Shown piece after piece: positions 52,878 through 61,422 of a stretch of DNA of 64,000 nt (within the stretch, counting starts at the first letter, position 1; the number at the start of each line of letters is the position of its first letter). Position numbers and translations under genes: made by a program. Origin of the DNA: Oceanobacillus sojae (GTDB lineage: Bacteria > Bacillota > Bacilli > Bacillales > Amphibacillaceae); assembly GCF_007991515.1 (NCBI RefSeq), contig NZ_BJYM01000006.1, forward strand, positions 124,001 to 188,000, read 5' to 3'. The notes under the pieces were generated by a model that saw only the letters and a list, made by a program, of their open reading frames with translations, was not told the origin of the DNA and searched no databases.

Positions 52878-54173
52878 ATGAATAAATTTATGGGTTTTCT
52901 GGAAGAAAAGGTACTGCCCACAACACATAAGATTGCTTCACAGAGACATTTACTTGCAATTCGTAACGGGGTGCTCTCCACACTGCCCCTGACTATTATC
53001 GGCTCTTTCTTTGTTATACTGCTGAATTTTCCCATCGAGGGCTATGCAGATTTTATCGCGCCTTATCGTGAAGTACTGGACATCCCATTTCGTTTCACTG
53101 TAGGAGCAATGGGGCTGTATGCAAGTTTTGGGGTAGCCTACGCGCTGGCAGGACATTATAAAATTGATCAGCTTAGTTCAGGCTTGCTTGCAGTATTAGC
53201 TTTTCTGCTTACATCAGTTGTTCCGGTAAATGTAACAGAGAGTGTGGATGGTGTTATTGAAGCAGGACGCTGGTTAGATATCAGTTCCTTGAGTGCACAA
53301 TCGCTATTTGGCGGGATTGTTACATCACTTTTAACGGTAGAGATATTTCGCTTTTTTATACAGCGTAATATTAAGATTAAGCTTCCAGATACTGTACCGC
53401 CGATGGTTGCAAATTCATTTTCAGCGCTTATTCCTGCGTTAGTTATTATCGTCCTTTTCTGGTTTGTCCGTCACATACTGAATTTTGATATCAACTATGT
53501 TATTACCTGGGCAGTTACACCGTTGAAAGACCTGCTTGTTGGTAATAGTCTGATAGGTGGAATGTTAACGGTATTCCTGATTGTGTTCTTCTGGACACTA
53601 GGTATTCATGGGCCAGCTATTTTAGGACCGGTTATTCGTCCGATGTGGGATGCAGCAATTTTAGAAAATATGGATACATATGCAGCGACAGGAGATGCAG
53701 CTAATCTTCCTACATTGTTTACAGAGCAGTTTATTCAATGGTTTGTCTGGATTGGAGGAGCTGGGTCAACACTGGCATTAGTTGTACTGTTTATGTTTTC
53801 CAAAGCAAAATATTTAAAGGAGCTGGGCAGGCTTTCATTTATACCGGGGCTTTTCAATATTAATGAACCCATTATTTTTGGAGCACCGATTGTAATGAAC
53901 CCGTTGCTTGCAATTCCATTTATCATTGCTCCACTTGTAAATACCGTAATTGCTTACCTGTTCTTTACGTTTAACCTGATTCCAATGATAATGGCAAAGC
54001 TCCCATTTACCGTTCCATCACCAATTGCTGCTATTATCAGTACAGATTGGTCAATAATGGCCGGCATATTAGTTATTATTAATTTCACCGTTGCGCTGCT
54101 TATTTATTATCCATTCTTTAAGATGTTTGAAAAGCAGCAGCTTCAAACAGAAGAAGAATCACAAACATCATAA
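52878..54173 (+). CDS. PTS lactose/cellobiose-family EIIC
   Basis: This 431-residue membrane EIIC has FLEEKVLPTTHKIASQRHLLAIRNG split at the N-terminus, FFWTLGIHGPAILGPVIRP, and the sugar-binding loop FNINEPIIFGAPIVMNP, with about 10 membrane segments. AAAGGAG precedes the ATG. The MupG-like gene in the operon suggests a cell-wall amino-sugar disaccharide as substrate rather than cellobiose. Confidence 0.93.
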   Translation: MNKFMGFLEEKVLPTTHKIASQRHLLAIRNGVLSTLPLTIIGSFFVILLNFPIEGYADFIAPYREVLDIPFRFTVGAMGLYASFGVAYALAGHYKIDQLSSGLLAVLAFLLTSVVPVNVTESVDGVIEAGRWLDISSLSAQSLFGGIVTSLLTVEIFRFFIQRNIKIKLPDTVPPMVANSFSALIPALVIIVLFWFVRHILNFDINYVITWAVTPLKDLLVGNSLIGGMLTVFLIVFFWTLGIHGPAILGPVIRPMWDAAILENMDTYAATGDAANLPTLFTEQFIQWFVWIGGAGSTLALVVLFMFSKAKYLKELGRLSFIPGLFNINEPIIFGAPIVMNPLLAIPFIIAPLVNTVIAYLFFTFNLIPMIMAKLPFTVPSPIAAIISTDWSIMAGILVIINFTVALLIYYPFFKMFEKQQLQTEEESQTS

Positions 54174-54189
54174 AAAGGGAGTGCTATCT

Positions 54190-54468
54190 TTGTTAGAAAT
54201 TATTTTTGCAGCAGCAGCTTTTGTCGGGTCTCTTATTTATTTTAATAAAAAGCCATTAGAATCAAAATCTGTATGGAAAGCAATGGGGCTTTCTATTCTG
54301 ATAATTCTTGCCGCCATTGTGTTTTTTGTTCTGACAAACAGCCGTTTTATGAGCATTATTATTGTACCAACAATTATATGCTCAGTCTATATCTCTACAC
54401 TTTATCGAGAAATGCTGACACGTATACATAAACGCCAGCAGCAATTATTAAAACAAAGAGAGGGGTAA
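54190..54468 (+). CDS. Small membrane protein of unknown function
   Basis: This 92-residue protein has three hydrophobic segments (MLEIIFAAAAFVGSLIYF, MGLSILIILAAIVFFVL, SIIIVPTIICSVYIS) and a basic, helical C-terminal tail (RIHKRQQQLLKQREG). TTG 54190 is chosen with AAAGGGAG upstream; the open frame to 54091 overlaps the EIIC gene. I recognise no family. Its place between EIIC and the MupG-like gene suggests an accessory role in the same pathway. Confidence 0.65.
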   Translation: MLEIIFAAAAFVGSLIYFNKKPLESKSVWKAMGLSILIILAAIVFFVLTNSRFMSIIIVPTIICSVYISTLYREMLTRIHKRQQQLLKQREG

Positions 54469-54474
54469 TATATT

Positions 54475-55560
54475 ATGCGTCGTTTAGGTGTCTCCATTTA
54501 TCCTGAAAAATCGACTCCAGAGCAGGATAAAGATTATTTGAAGAAAGCGGCCTCTTATGGATTTAGCCGTGTATTTACCTGTCTGCTTTCTGTGCAAAAA
54601 CCAAAAGAAGAAATCAAAGCAGACTTTATGGATATTATTTCATGTGCCAAGGGGTTACAAATGGAGGTTATCTTAGATGTTGCACCAGCAGTATTTAATC
54701 AGCTAGGTATCAGCTATGATGAACCAGACTTTTTCGCAGAGCTTGGCGCAGATGGAATTCGGCTTGATTTAGGTTTTGATGGGTTAAAAGAAGCACAGAT
54801 GACTTACAATGATTACGGCTTGAAAATTGAATTAAATATGAGTAATGATGTTGCGTATTTGGAAAATATTATGACACATCAGCCAAATACTGCGAACTTA
54901 GTCGGCTGTCATAACTTCTACCCGCAAAAATATACGGGGCTTCCATATGAGTTTTTTATCAGCTGCTCCGAACGTTTTAAAAAATACAATTTACGTACAG
55001 CAGCTTTTGTAACATCAGAGCATGCAGAATTGGGGCCGTGGAATATTAATGATGGTCTGTGTACATTGGAAGAGCATCGGAATCTTCCAATTGATATACA
55101 GGCAAAGCATCTGTTTGCTACTGGGCTCATTGATGATGTCATTATTGGCAATGCGTATGCCAGCGATGAGGAATTAGAGCAGCTCGGAAAACTCAATCCA
55201 GCAAGACTTGAGCTCTCCGTAGAGCTTGAAAAAAATGTGTCCCTTATGGAGAAAACGATTATGTTTGAAGAAACGCATATACGCCGGGGCGATATCAGTG
55301 AGTATATGGTTCGATCTGTAGATGTTCGAAAAAAATATGCTTCTCGATCAGTAAAATCTGCAGCGACTCCAGCGCAAAAACGTGGAGATATATTCATAGG
55401 AAATGATTCTTTTGGAAAATATAAAGCAGAGCTTCAAGTGGTTTTAAAAGACATGCCTGCAGATGAACGTAAAAATAAAGTAGGGCATGTACGTAAGGAA
55501 GAGCTATTTTTACTAGATTATATTCGCCCTTGGGGCAGCTTTACTTTAAGAGAAATATAG
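54475..55560 (+). CDS. MupG-like (DUF871) hydrolase
   Basis: This 361-residue protein has an N-terminal TIM barrel (RRLGVSIYPEKSTPEQDKDY, GADGIRLDLGFDG, ANLVGCHNFYPQKYTGL) and a C-terminal beta domain from about 245 (ELSVELEKNVSLMEKTIMFEETHIRRGDISEYM... GDIFIGNDSFGKYKAELQVVL, in pieces). MupG of Staphylococcus cleaves MurNAc-6-P-GlcNAc taken up by a PTS, and DUF871 proteins often sit in PTS operons. GAGAGGGG precedes the ATG. No MurQ etherase is in the window, so the substrate may be a related phospho-disaccharide. Confidence 0.8.
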   Translation: MRRLGVSIYPEKSTPEQDKDYLKKAASYGFSRVFTCLLSVQKPKEEIKADFMDIISCAKGLQMEVILDVAPAVFNQLGISYDEPDFFAELGADGIRLDLGFDGLKEAQMTYNDYGLKIELNMSNDVAYLENIMTHQPNTANLVGCHNFYPQKYTGLPYEFFISCSERFKKYNLRTAAFVTSEHAELGPWNINDGLCTLEEHRNLPIDIQAKHLFATGLIDDVIIGNAYASDEELEQLGKLNPARLELSVELEKNVSLMEKTIMFEETHIRRGDISEYMVRSVDVRKKYASRSVKSAATPAQKRGDIFIGNDSFGKYKAELQVVLKDMPADERKNKVGHVRKEELFLLDYIRPWGSFTLREI

Positions 55561-55750
55561 AGAAACGCATAATGAACCTCTGTCGGGAAAATAGGCAGAG
55601 GTCCATTTGTATTCTGAAGAGAAGACAGTCATTTAAAACTTTCTATTCAGTCAAAATCCATAAATGATTTTCATAGAGAAAAGCTCCACGTTCTTCTGTT
55701 CACTAATTCAAATATGATATATTAAATAACAAAGAAAGGAGCGATAAACA

Positions 55751-56539
55751 ATGGATTTAAAATTAAAAGGCAAAAAGGTATTGGTTTTAGCTTCAAGTAA
55801 AGGCATCGGCAGAGAAATTGCGAATAAGTATTCAGAAGAAGGCGCATCTGTTATTATTACCGGCAGAACGGAAGAAATTTAAAAAAAAACAGCGGATGAG
55901 ATTTCAACTCAGACAGGCGGTGAAGTGATTCCATTCGTTACAGATGTTTCGAAAAAAGAAGATATCAACCGTCTATTTGCTTTTGTGAAAGAACACTTTG
56001 GTGTACTTGATGTACTGGTAAGTAATGCAGGTGGTCCACCAATTATTAACTTTGAAACCAGTGATGAGACAGCTTGGTATGATGCTTTTGAACTGACTTT
56101 AATGAGTTCTGTACGTGCAATAAAAGAAGCGATTCCTTTAATGAAGGAAAATGGACAAGGGAGAATTATATATATTGCCTCGAGTTCTATTAAAGAACCA
56201 ATCAGCGAGCTGTTGCTTTCCAATATATTTAGAAGCGGTGTACAAGCACTTTGCAAATCGCTGGCAGAAGATTATGCAAAGGAACAGATATTAATCAATA
56301 TCGTCGGGCCGGGCAAAATCGATACGGATAGATTGCGAAGCCTTGATAAGAAAAATGCAGAGAAGAGACAGGTTGAACTAAAGGATTGGCAAAATAATGT
56401 TCAGGCTTCTATTCCAATCGGCCGATATGGTACACCGGAAGAATTTGCAGAAGCTGCTGTCTTTTTAGGATCTTATCGAAATACGTATATTACTGGGCAG
56501 ACACTGTTGATTGATGGCGGGTTTGTTAAGTCTTATTAG
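55751..56539 (+). pseudogene. Short-chain dehydrogenase/reductase gene with in-frame stop
   Basis: The frame runs from ATG 55751 (AAAGGAG upstream) through an SDR start [22 protein letters not shown], is cut by TAA at codon 44 (55880-55882), and continues in the same frame to 56539 with NAGG, the YIASSSIKEP substrate region, and YITGQTLLIDGG. The stop is followed by a run of nine A. One base change (TTA to TAA, for example) explains it. A product from an internal start at 55925 would lack the NAD-binding loop. The catalytic Tyr of YxxxK is also not evident. Confidence 0.8.
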
Positions 56540-56680
56540 ATTGGGTAAGTTCTAAAAATAAAATAGTACGATTTTAATGTAGAATAATTTGAATAAGAAA
56601 TAGAAAATGATGTTAAAGAAGGGTGATAGATTCTTTATGAGAATTTGTTGCTCTTCTTTTTATATTCTAATCTCCAAAAA

Positions 56681-56726
56681 ACAAACTAAAAAAAATGTTG
56701 ACAAACTAAAAAAAATTAATTAGTAT
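56681..56726 (+). promoter_or_regulatory. Promoter with 20-bp-spaced direct repeats before the YheO-like gene
   Basis: ACAAACTAAAAAAAAT occurs at 56681-56696 and again at 56701-56716, an exact 16-bp repeat with a 20-bp period (about two helical turns). The second copy overlaps the -35 box TTGACA (56698-56703), which is followed after 17 nt by TAGTAT (56721-56726). This suits binding of two regulator dimers on one DNA face. Confidence 0.7.
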
Positions 56727-56762
56727 AACATTGTGAATATTCATAGATAGGAGCTCTTTAAA

Positions 56763-57422
56763 ATGGAACATATTAACGAGGAAATTGATTTTTTGACGTC
56801 GACCGTAAAAGGTATTGCTAAACAGTTTGGCAGTGATTGTGAAGTTGTGCTTCTTGATTTAACGCAGCATGAGAAATATGGAAGCGGTTTAATTGTCCGG
56901 ATTGAAAATGGCCATGTTACAGGCAGGAAAGTGGGGGATACAGGAACGAATTTAGGATTGGAAGTTTTGAGAGGAACGGATCAGGAAGGTGATAAACATA
57001 ACTACCTGACAAAGACAAAAGACGGAAGAATGTTGAGATCAACTACAATGTACATCCGAAATAGTGAAGGAAAACCTATCGGATGTATATGTATTAATTT
57101 TGATATCACAAGTTTGATGATGGCTGAAACATCTATTAAGGAATTTACAGACCTGAATAAAATTAATACAGATGTAAAGGAAGTATTTGTGAATAACGTG
57201 AATGATGTATTAGCCCTTTTAATTCAAGAAGCTCAAAATCATGTAGGGAAGCCAGTCGCACATATGAGCAAAGAGGATAAGATGAAGGGGATAAAATATC
57301 TGGATGAAAAAGGGGCTTTTCTCATTCAGAAGTCAGGGGATAAAATCTGTGAATACTATGGAATCTCCAAATACACACTCTATAACTATTTAGATACAGT
57401 GCGTAGTACGCAAGGAATATAA
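56763..57422 (+). CDS. YheO/DauR-like transcriptional regulator
   Basis: This 219-residue protein has an N-terminal PAS-like YheO domain (GSDCEVVLLDLTQHE to GKPIGCICINFDITSLMM) and a C-terminal helix-turn-helix (MKGIKYLDEKGAFLIQKSG... CEYYGISKYTLYNYL). TAGGAGC precedes the ATG. DauR of Pseudomonas, a relative, represses D-arginine use. It probably controls the RidA-hydantoinase operon behind it and perhaps itself through the repeats at 56681-56716. Confidence 0.87.
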   Translation: MEHINEEIDFLTSTVKGIAKQFGSDCEVVLLDLTQHEKYGSGLIVRIENGHVTGRKVGDTGTNLGLEVLRGTDQEGDKHNYLTKTKDGRMLRSTTMYIRNSEGKPIGCICINFDITSLMMAETSIKEFTDLNKINTDVKEVFVNNVNDVLALLIQEAQNHVGKPVAHMSKEDKMKGIKYLDEKGAFLIQKSGDKICEYYGISKYTLYNYLDTVRSTQGI

Positions 57423-57470
57423 AAGGAAATAACATGATTTGTTTCAAAATATATTAAAGGGGAGATTATC

Positions 57471-57839
57471 ATGAAAGAAATTATTAATACAAGTCTGGCT
57501 CCAAAGCCGGGTGGACATTTTTCTCAAGCTACTAAAAAAAATAATACGGTGTATGTTGCAGGACAGGCACCGGTTGATATAAAAACTGGTAAGGTTCCAG
57601 AGACTATCGAAGAACAGACAAGAGTAGCACTTACCAATGTTAAGAATGTATTAGAAGCAGCAGGCGGCAGGTTGGAAGATGTGGTTAAAGTGAACACATA
57701 TTTAACTAACTTAGATGATTTTGAAATCTATGACAAAGTCTATCAAGAGTTTTTCACAGATAACTTACCAGCCAGAACTACAATTGGATGTGATTTAAAA
57801 GGGATACCTTTAGAAATCGATGCTATTGCTGAATTGTAA
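57471..57839 (+). CDS. RidA/YjgF family protein
   Basis: This 122-residue protein has the family marks NNTVYVAGQAPVD, EQTRVALTNVKNVLEAAGG, VVKVNTYLTNLDDF and PARTTIGCDLKGIPLEIDAIAEL with the anionic-ligand-binding Arg near 105. RidA proteins hydrolyse reactive enamines/imines to ketones; many in catabolic operons act on ureide intermediates. AAAGGGGAG precedes the ATG. It is the first structural gene of the operon. Confidence 0.9.
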   Translation: MKEIINTSLAPKPGGHFSQATKKNNTVYVAGQAPVDIKTGKVPETIEEQTRVALTNVKNVLEAAGGRLEDVVKVNTYLTNLDDFEIYDKVYQEFFTDNLPARTTIGCDLKGIPLEIDAIAEL

Positions 57840-57860
57840 TAGCTTTAAGGAGTGGTAGAA

Positions 57861-58619
57861 TTGAAACTGAAAAATAAGGTAGCTATTATAACTGGTGCTG
57901 GCCCTGGAGGAGGCATCGGTTATACGATAGCAACATCATTTCTGCAAGAGGGTGCGAAAGTATCAATAAATTACTTGGCTAGAAATATCGAGGAAAAAGA
58001 AGCGTTTAAAAAAGAAATGAACCAGTATGGAGACCGGGTAATCATAACAGAAGGAGATATTTCTAAAGAGGATATGGTGCAAACGCTAATTTCTAATACA
58101 ATAGAAAACTATGGAAAAATTGATATTTTAGTTAATAGCGCAGGAATTTCTACACCCACACCCATTCATGAAATGGATGCGCTAACATGGAACCGTATGA
58201 TAGAAGTGAATTTAACAAGTATCTTTCTAACAACAAGAGCAGCTGTTCCTTATATGATAGAAAATAAATTTGGGAGAATTATTAATATATCTTCACAGGT
58301 TGCTCAAAAAGGAAGTGTAGAACATAGCCATTATGCAGCTGCTAAAGCCGGGGTTATCGGCTTTACGAAGTCTGTAGCGCTGGAACTCGGGAAATATGGA
58401 ATTACAGCAAACTGTATAGCTCCAGGTCCGGTTGAAACACAGCTGATGAATGAAGTAAGTGATGAATGGAAGGAAAACAAGCAAAAAGAATTAGTGATTC
58501 CTCGATTTGGAAAAGTAGAAGAAGTAGCTCCTACTGCTGTTTTTCTGGCTTCGGAACCAGATGGAAATATTTATACAGGCCAAACGCTTGGTCCGAATTG
58601 CGGAGATGTAATGCTCTAA
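57861..58619 (+). CDS. Short-chain dehydrogenase/reductase
   Basis: This protein of 252 residues has the cofactor loop ITGAGPGGGIGYTIA, NSAG, the catalytic Ser in INISSQVAQ, and YAAAK. TTG 57861 has AAGGAG 8 nt upstream; the frame opens at GTG 57852. FabG-like, with a C-terminus (GPNCGDVML) differing from the usual IDGG ending. Its place in a hydantoinase operon suggests it oxidises or reduces a carbonyl intermediate. NAD(P) choice is not clear. Confidence 0.88.
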   Translation: MKLKNKVAIITGAGPGGGIGYTIATSFLQEGAKVSINYLARNIEEKEAFKKEMNQYGDRVIITEGDISKEDMVQTLISNTIENYGKIDILVNSAGISTPTPIHEMDALTWNRMIEVNLTSIFLTTRAAVPYMIENKFGRIINISSQVAQKGSVEHSHYAAAKAGVIGFTKSVALELGKYGITANCIAPGPVETQLMNEVSDEWKENKQKELVIPRFGKVEEVAPTAVFLASEPDGNIYTGQTLGPNCGDVML

Positions 58620-58669
58620 TGCTTAGAAGATAATTCAGAATGTTCAATTTATATAATGGAGGGATTGTC

Positions 58670-60133
58670 ATGAAAGAAGAAAGAGTTTTAGTGGAAGGAA
58701 AAGAACCCAATAAAAATTTGTATAACTCTGATCTTGCTCCATTAACAGGTGAAAAGAAGAATTGGACCTGGTGGGCTTACGCTACAATTTGGATGGGGAT
58801 TGTCCACAATATTGTTGCATGGGAGGTTGCAGCTCATTTAATGGTGGCAGGAATGAGTTTTTGGCAGGCATTTGCTTGTGTTGCCAGTGCTTATTTAGTT
58901 GCTTTTATTGCAATTGCATTTAATAGTTATTCAGGCTCAAAATATGGGGTTCCTTTCCCCGTATTAATCCGTGCCAGTTTTGGAACAAAAGGTGCGCAGA
59001 TACCAGTATTTATTCGGGCTTGTCTAGGGATATTCTGGTTTGGAGTGCATATGTACATTGGCAGTATCGCTGTTAATGTAATTCTTGCATCTTCTTTTCC
59101 AGCGTGGGATAGCTTAGGGAACATCAATGTTTTAGGTCTTGGATTAAATGAATTTATTGCATTTGTTATCACTTTTTCATTACATGCAATTGTTATTACA
59201 CATGGAATGGAACGAGTTAGAAAATTTGAAGCATGGGCAGGGCCGGTAATCATGGTTATTGCAGTTGGTTTAGTATTTTGGGCTGCAAATGTATCCGGTG
59301 GATTAGGTAATCTGGTTTCCATACCTTCAACCATTTCCAGTGAGGATTTCTGGCCTACGTTCTTTCTTGGAATGACAGCTTTACTAGGTACTGTAGCAAC
59401 CCTTATCTTAAATATTTCTGATCTAACCAGATTTTCCAGATCACAAAAGGATCATATTGTAGGGCAAGGAATGGGAATGCCCACGATGTTTATCTTATTT
59501 TCACTCATGGCACTATTGACTACAGCAGGAACGATGTACGCATTTGATGAACCTGTAACAAATCCAATTTACGTTTTAGCTGGATTTGAAAACCCTTTCA
59601 TAGTGATTGTTGGAGCACTTTCTATTTTAGTATCTACTTTATCGGTAAATGTTGCAACAAATGGGGTGGCAGTTGGATATGATTTAACTAATCTGGCTCC
59701 ATCAAAATTAAATTTCCGTAAATCCGGTGCAATAGCTTTAACCATTGGTGCTATCTCTGCCCCTTGGCTTTGGTATGAAGAAGGTGGAGCGTTAGATGTA
59801 GTTTTGGGAGCAATCGGTGCAACAATGGCTCCAGTACTGGGGATTATGTTAATAGATTTCTTCATTATTCGTAAAATGAACTATAATCTTGCAAGCTTAT
59901 TCCGTCATGACGGGATATATGGAGGATGGAATAGAAATGGTTTAATAGCTTTTATAGTAGGTGCTTTAGCTGCATATAGCGGATTAATCATTCCATCTAT
60001 TAGTTATCTATATAATTATAACTGGTTTATTGGTGTAGGAGTAGCTGCTGTCACTTATCTTGCTTTAATGTGGTCAAAGAGAACTGCAGTAACAGATTCT
60101 AAAAAGAAGGACGCAGATAGTAAAGTTATTTAA
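58670..60133 (+). CDS. NCS1-family nucleobase/hydantoin/allantoin permease
   Basis: This 487-residue membrane protein has 12 predicted membrane segments and the NCS1 marks (WTWWAYATIWMGIVHNIVAWEVA, SKYGVPFPVLIRASFG, GNISDLTRFSRSQKDHI with an L for G at its start). ATG 58670 has GGAGGG upstream. NCS1 carriers move cytosine, allantoin, uracil or hydantoins by H+ or Na+ symport. Coupled with carbamoylase and hydantoinase genes, the likely cargo is a cyclic ureide. Confidence 0.9.
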   Translation: MKEERVLVEGKEPNKNLYNSDLAPLTGEKKNWTWWAYATIWMGIVHNIVAWEVAAHLMVAGMSFWQAFACVASAYLVAFIAIAFNSYSGSKYGVPFPVLIRASFGTKGAQIPVFIRACLGIFWFGVHMYIGSIAVNVILASSFPAWDSLGNINVLGLGLNEFIAFVITFSLHAIVITHGMERVRKFEAWAGPVIMVIAVGLVFWAANVSGGLGNLVSIPSTISSEDFWPTFFLGMTALLGTVATLILNISDLTRFSRSQKDHIVGQGMGMPTMFILFSLMALLTTAGTMYAFDEPVTNPIYVLAGFENPFIVIVGALSILVSTLSVNVATNGVAVGYDLTNLAPSKLNFRKSGAIALTIGAISAPWLWYEEGGALDVVLGAIGATMAPVLGIMLIDFFIIRKMNYNLASLFRHDGIYGGWNRNGLIAFIVGALAAYSGLIIPSISYLYNYNWFIGVGVAAVTYLALMWSKRTAVTDSKKKDADSKVI

Positions 60134-60177
60134 TAAGGATATGTTTAAAAAGAAAAAAGCATATGGAGGTTTGTATT

Positions 60178-61407
60178 TTGATAAGCAAAGAAAGATTAGA
60201 GCAAAGAATAGAATTACTAGCTCAAATTGGAAAAACCAAAGAAGGCGGAGTCAGCAGAATTGCTTTAACGAAAGAATATAGAGAAGGTCTGGAGTTAATT
60301 AGTGAATGGATGAAAGAAGCGGGATTAAATGTGAGACTGGACCAGGCTGGAAATTTAATTGGCAGAAAAGAAGGAGATGTTCCTGGCTTAAAGGCTGTTG
60401 CATTAGGCTCACATGTTGATTCTGTTGGAAACGGAGGAAAGTATGACGGTACGGTTGGTGTTATTGCTGGCATAGAAGTAGCACAGCATTTAAAAGAAGA
60501 AGGCATTTCTAATATGCGGCCTCTGGAAGTCATAGCTTTTTGCGAAGAGGAAGGTTCCAGATTCCAATCTGGAGGAGTATTTGGCAGCAGAGCGATGGCA
60601 GGCAAGCTAACAAAAGAAGACCTTAAAGTTACGGATAGTAATGGTGATTCCAGATATAAAATATTAAAAGATTTTGGTTTAGATGCAGATAATATTGATA
60701 AGGCAGTAAGGAAGAATACAGAGTTTGAATTATATCTGGAAATGCATGTGGAACAAGGGCCAATTTTGATTCGTGAGAAGGCTCCGGTTGGCATTGTAAC
60801 AGCTATTACGGGTTTGTCATTAACAGAGGTAGTTTTTGAAGGAGAACCTAACCATGTTGGTGCTACGCCAATGGATTTACGCTACGATGCTTTATTAGGG
60901 GCCAGTGAAACAGCTTTGGCGGTAGAAGAAATTGTGAATAAATCTGGAGGGAATGCTGTGGGGACAGCAGCTACAATGGATGTTCAACCAAGCCAGGTAA
61001 ATATTATTCCCGGCAGAGTTTCTACAGTTATTGACATTCGCGATACCGATTTAGAAAGCAGAGAAGCTATTCTCGATACGCTCGAAAAAAGAATTAAAGA
61101 AATCTGCGAACGCAGGAATTTACAATACACAATAACCAGTAAATTAAAAGCAAATCCTGCCAAATCAGCACCACATATTTTAGAGACGATGCGGAAAGAA
61201 AGCCAGGAGCTTGATATGAAGACGTTTGAAATGCCAAGCGGTGGTGGCCATGATGCACAATTAATGGCAGAAATTACGGACATGGGTATGATTTTTATCA
61301 GATCTGAAAATGGAAGTCATAATCCTAAAGAATTTGCAAAAGCAGAGGATATTACGTTAGGAACGAACCTGTTAGCAAATACTGCGATTCATTATATGAA
61401 TAAATAA
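60178..61407 (+). CDS. M20-family N-carbamoyl-amino acid hydrolase / allantoate amidohydrolase
   Basis: This 409-residue dinuclear metallohydrolase has GSHVDSVGNGGKYDGTVGV (metal His/Asp), CEEEGSRF, MHVEQGPIL and SGGGHDAQ, followed by the lid domain. This subgroup cleaves the carbamoyl group of N-carbamoyl amino acids, beta-ureidopropionate or allantoate. TTG 60178 is used with GGAGG 8 nt upstream. It lies 15 bp before the hydantoinase gene, the usual pair. Confidence 0.9.
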   Translation: MISKERLEQRIELLAQIGKTKEGGVSRIALTKEYREGLELISEWMKEAGLNVRLDQAGNLIGRKEGDVPGLKAVALGSHVDSVGNGGKYDGTVGVIAGIEVAQHLKEEGISNMRPLEVIAFCEEEGSRFQSGGVFGSRAMAGKLTKEDLKVTDSNGDSRYKILKDFGLDADNIDKAVRKNTEFELYLEMHVEQGPILIREKAPVGIVTAITGLSLTEVVFEGEPNHVGATPMDLRYDALLGASETALAVEEIVNKSGGNAVGTAATMDVQPSQVNIIPGRVSTVIDIRDTDLESREAILDTLEKRIKEICERRNLQYTITSKLKANPAKSAPHILETMRKESQELDMKTFEMPSGGGHDAQLMAEITDMGMIFIRSENGSHNPKEFAKAEDITLGTNLLANTAIHYMNK

Positions 61408-61422
61408 ATTAGGAGGCAAAAG

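Noticed and set aside
54918-55397. 159-codon minus-strand open frame
   Set aside because: Shadow of the MupG-like gene; low-complexity Ser-rich translation without any domain.
60222-60794. 190-codon minus-strand open frame
   Set aside because: It is antisense to the M20 hydrolase, has Ser/Pro-rich composition typical of shadow frames and no ribosome site.
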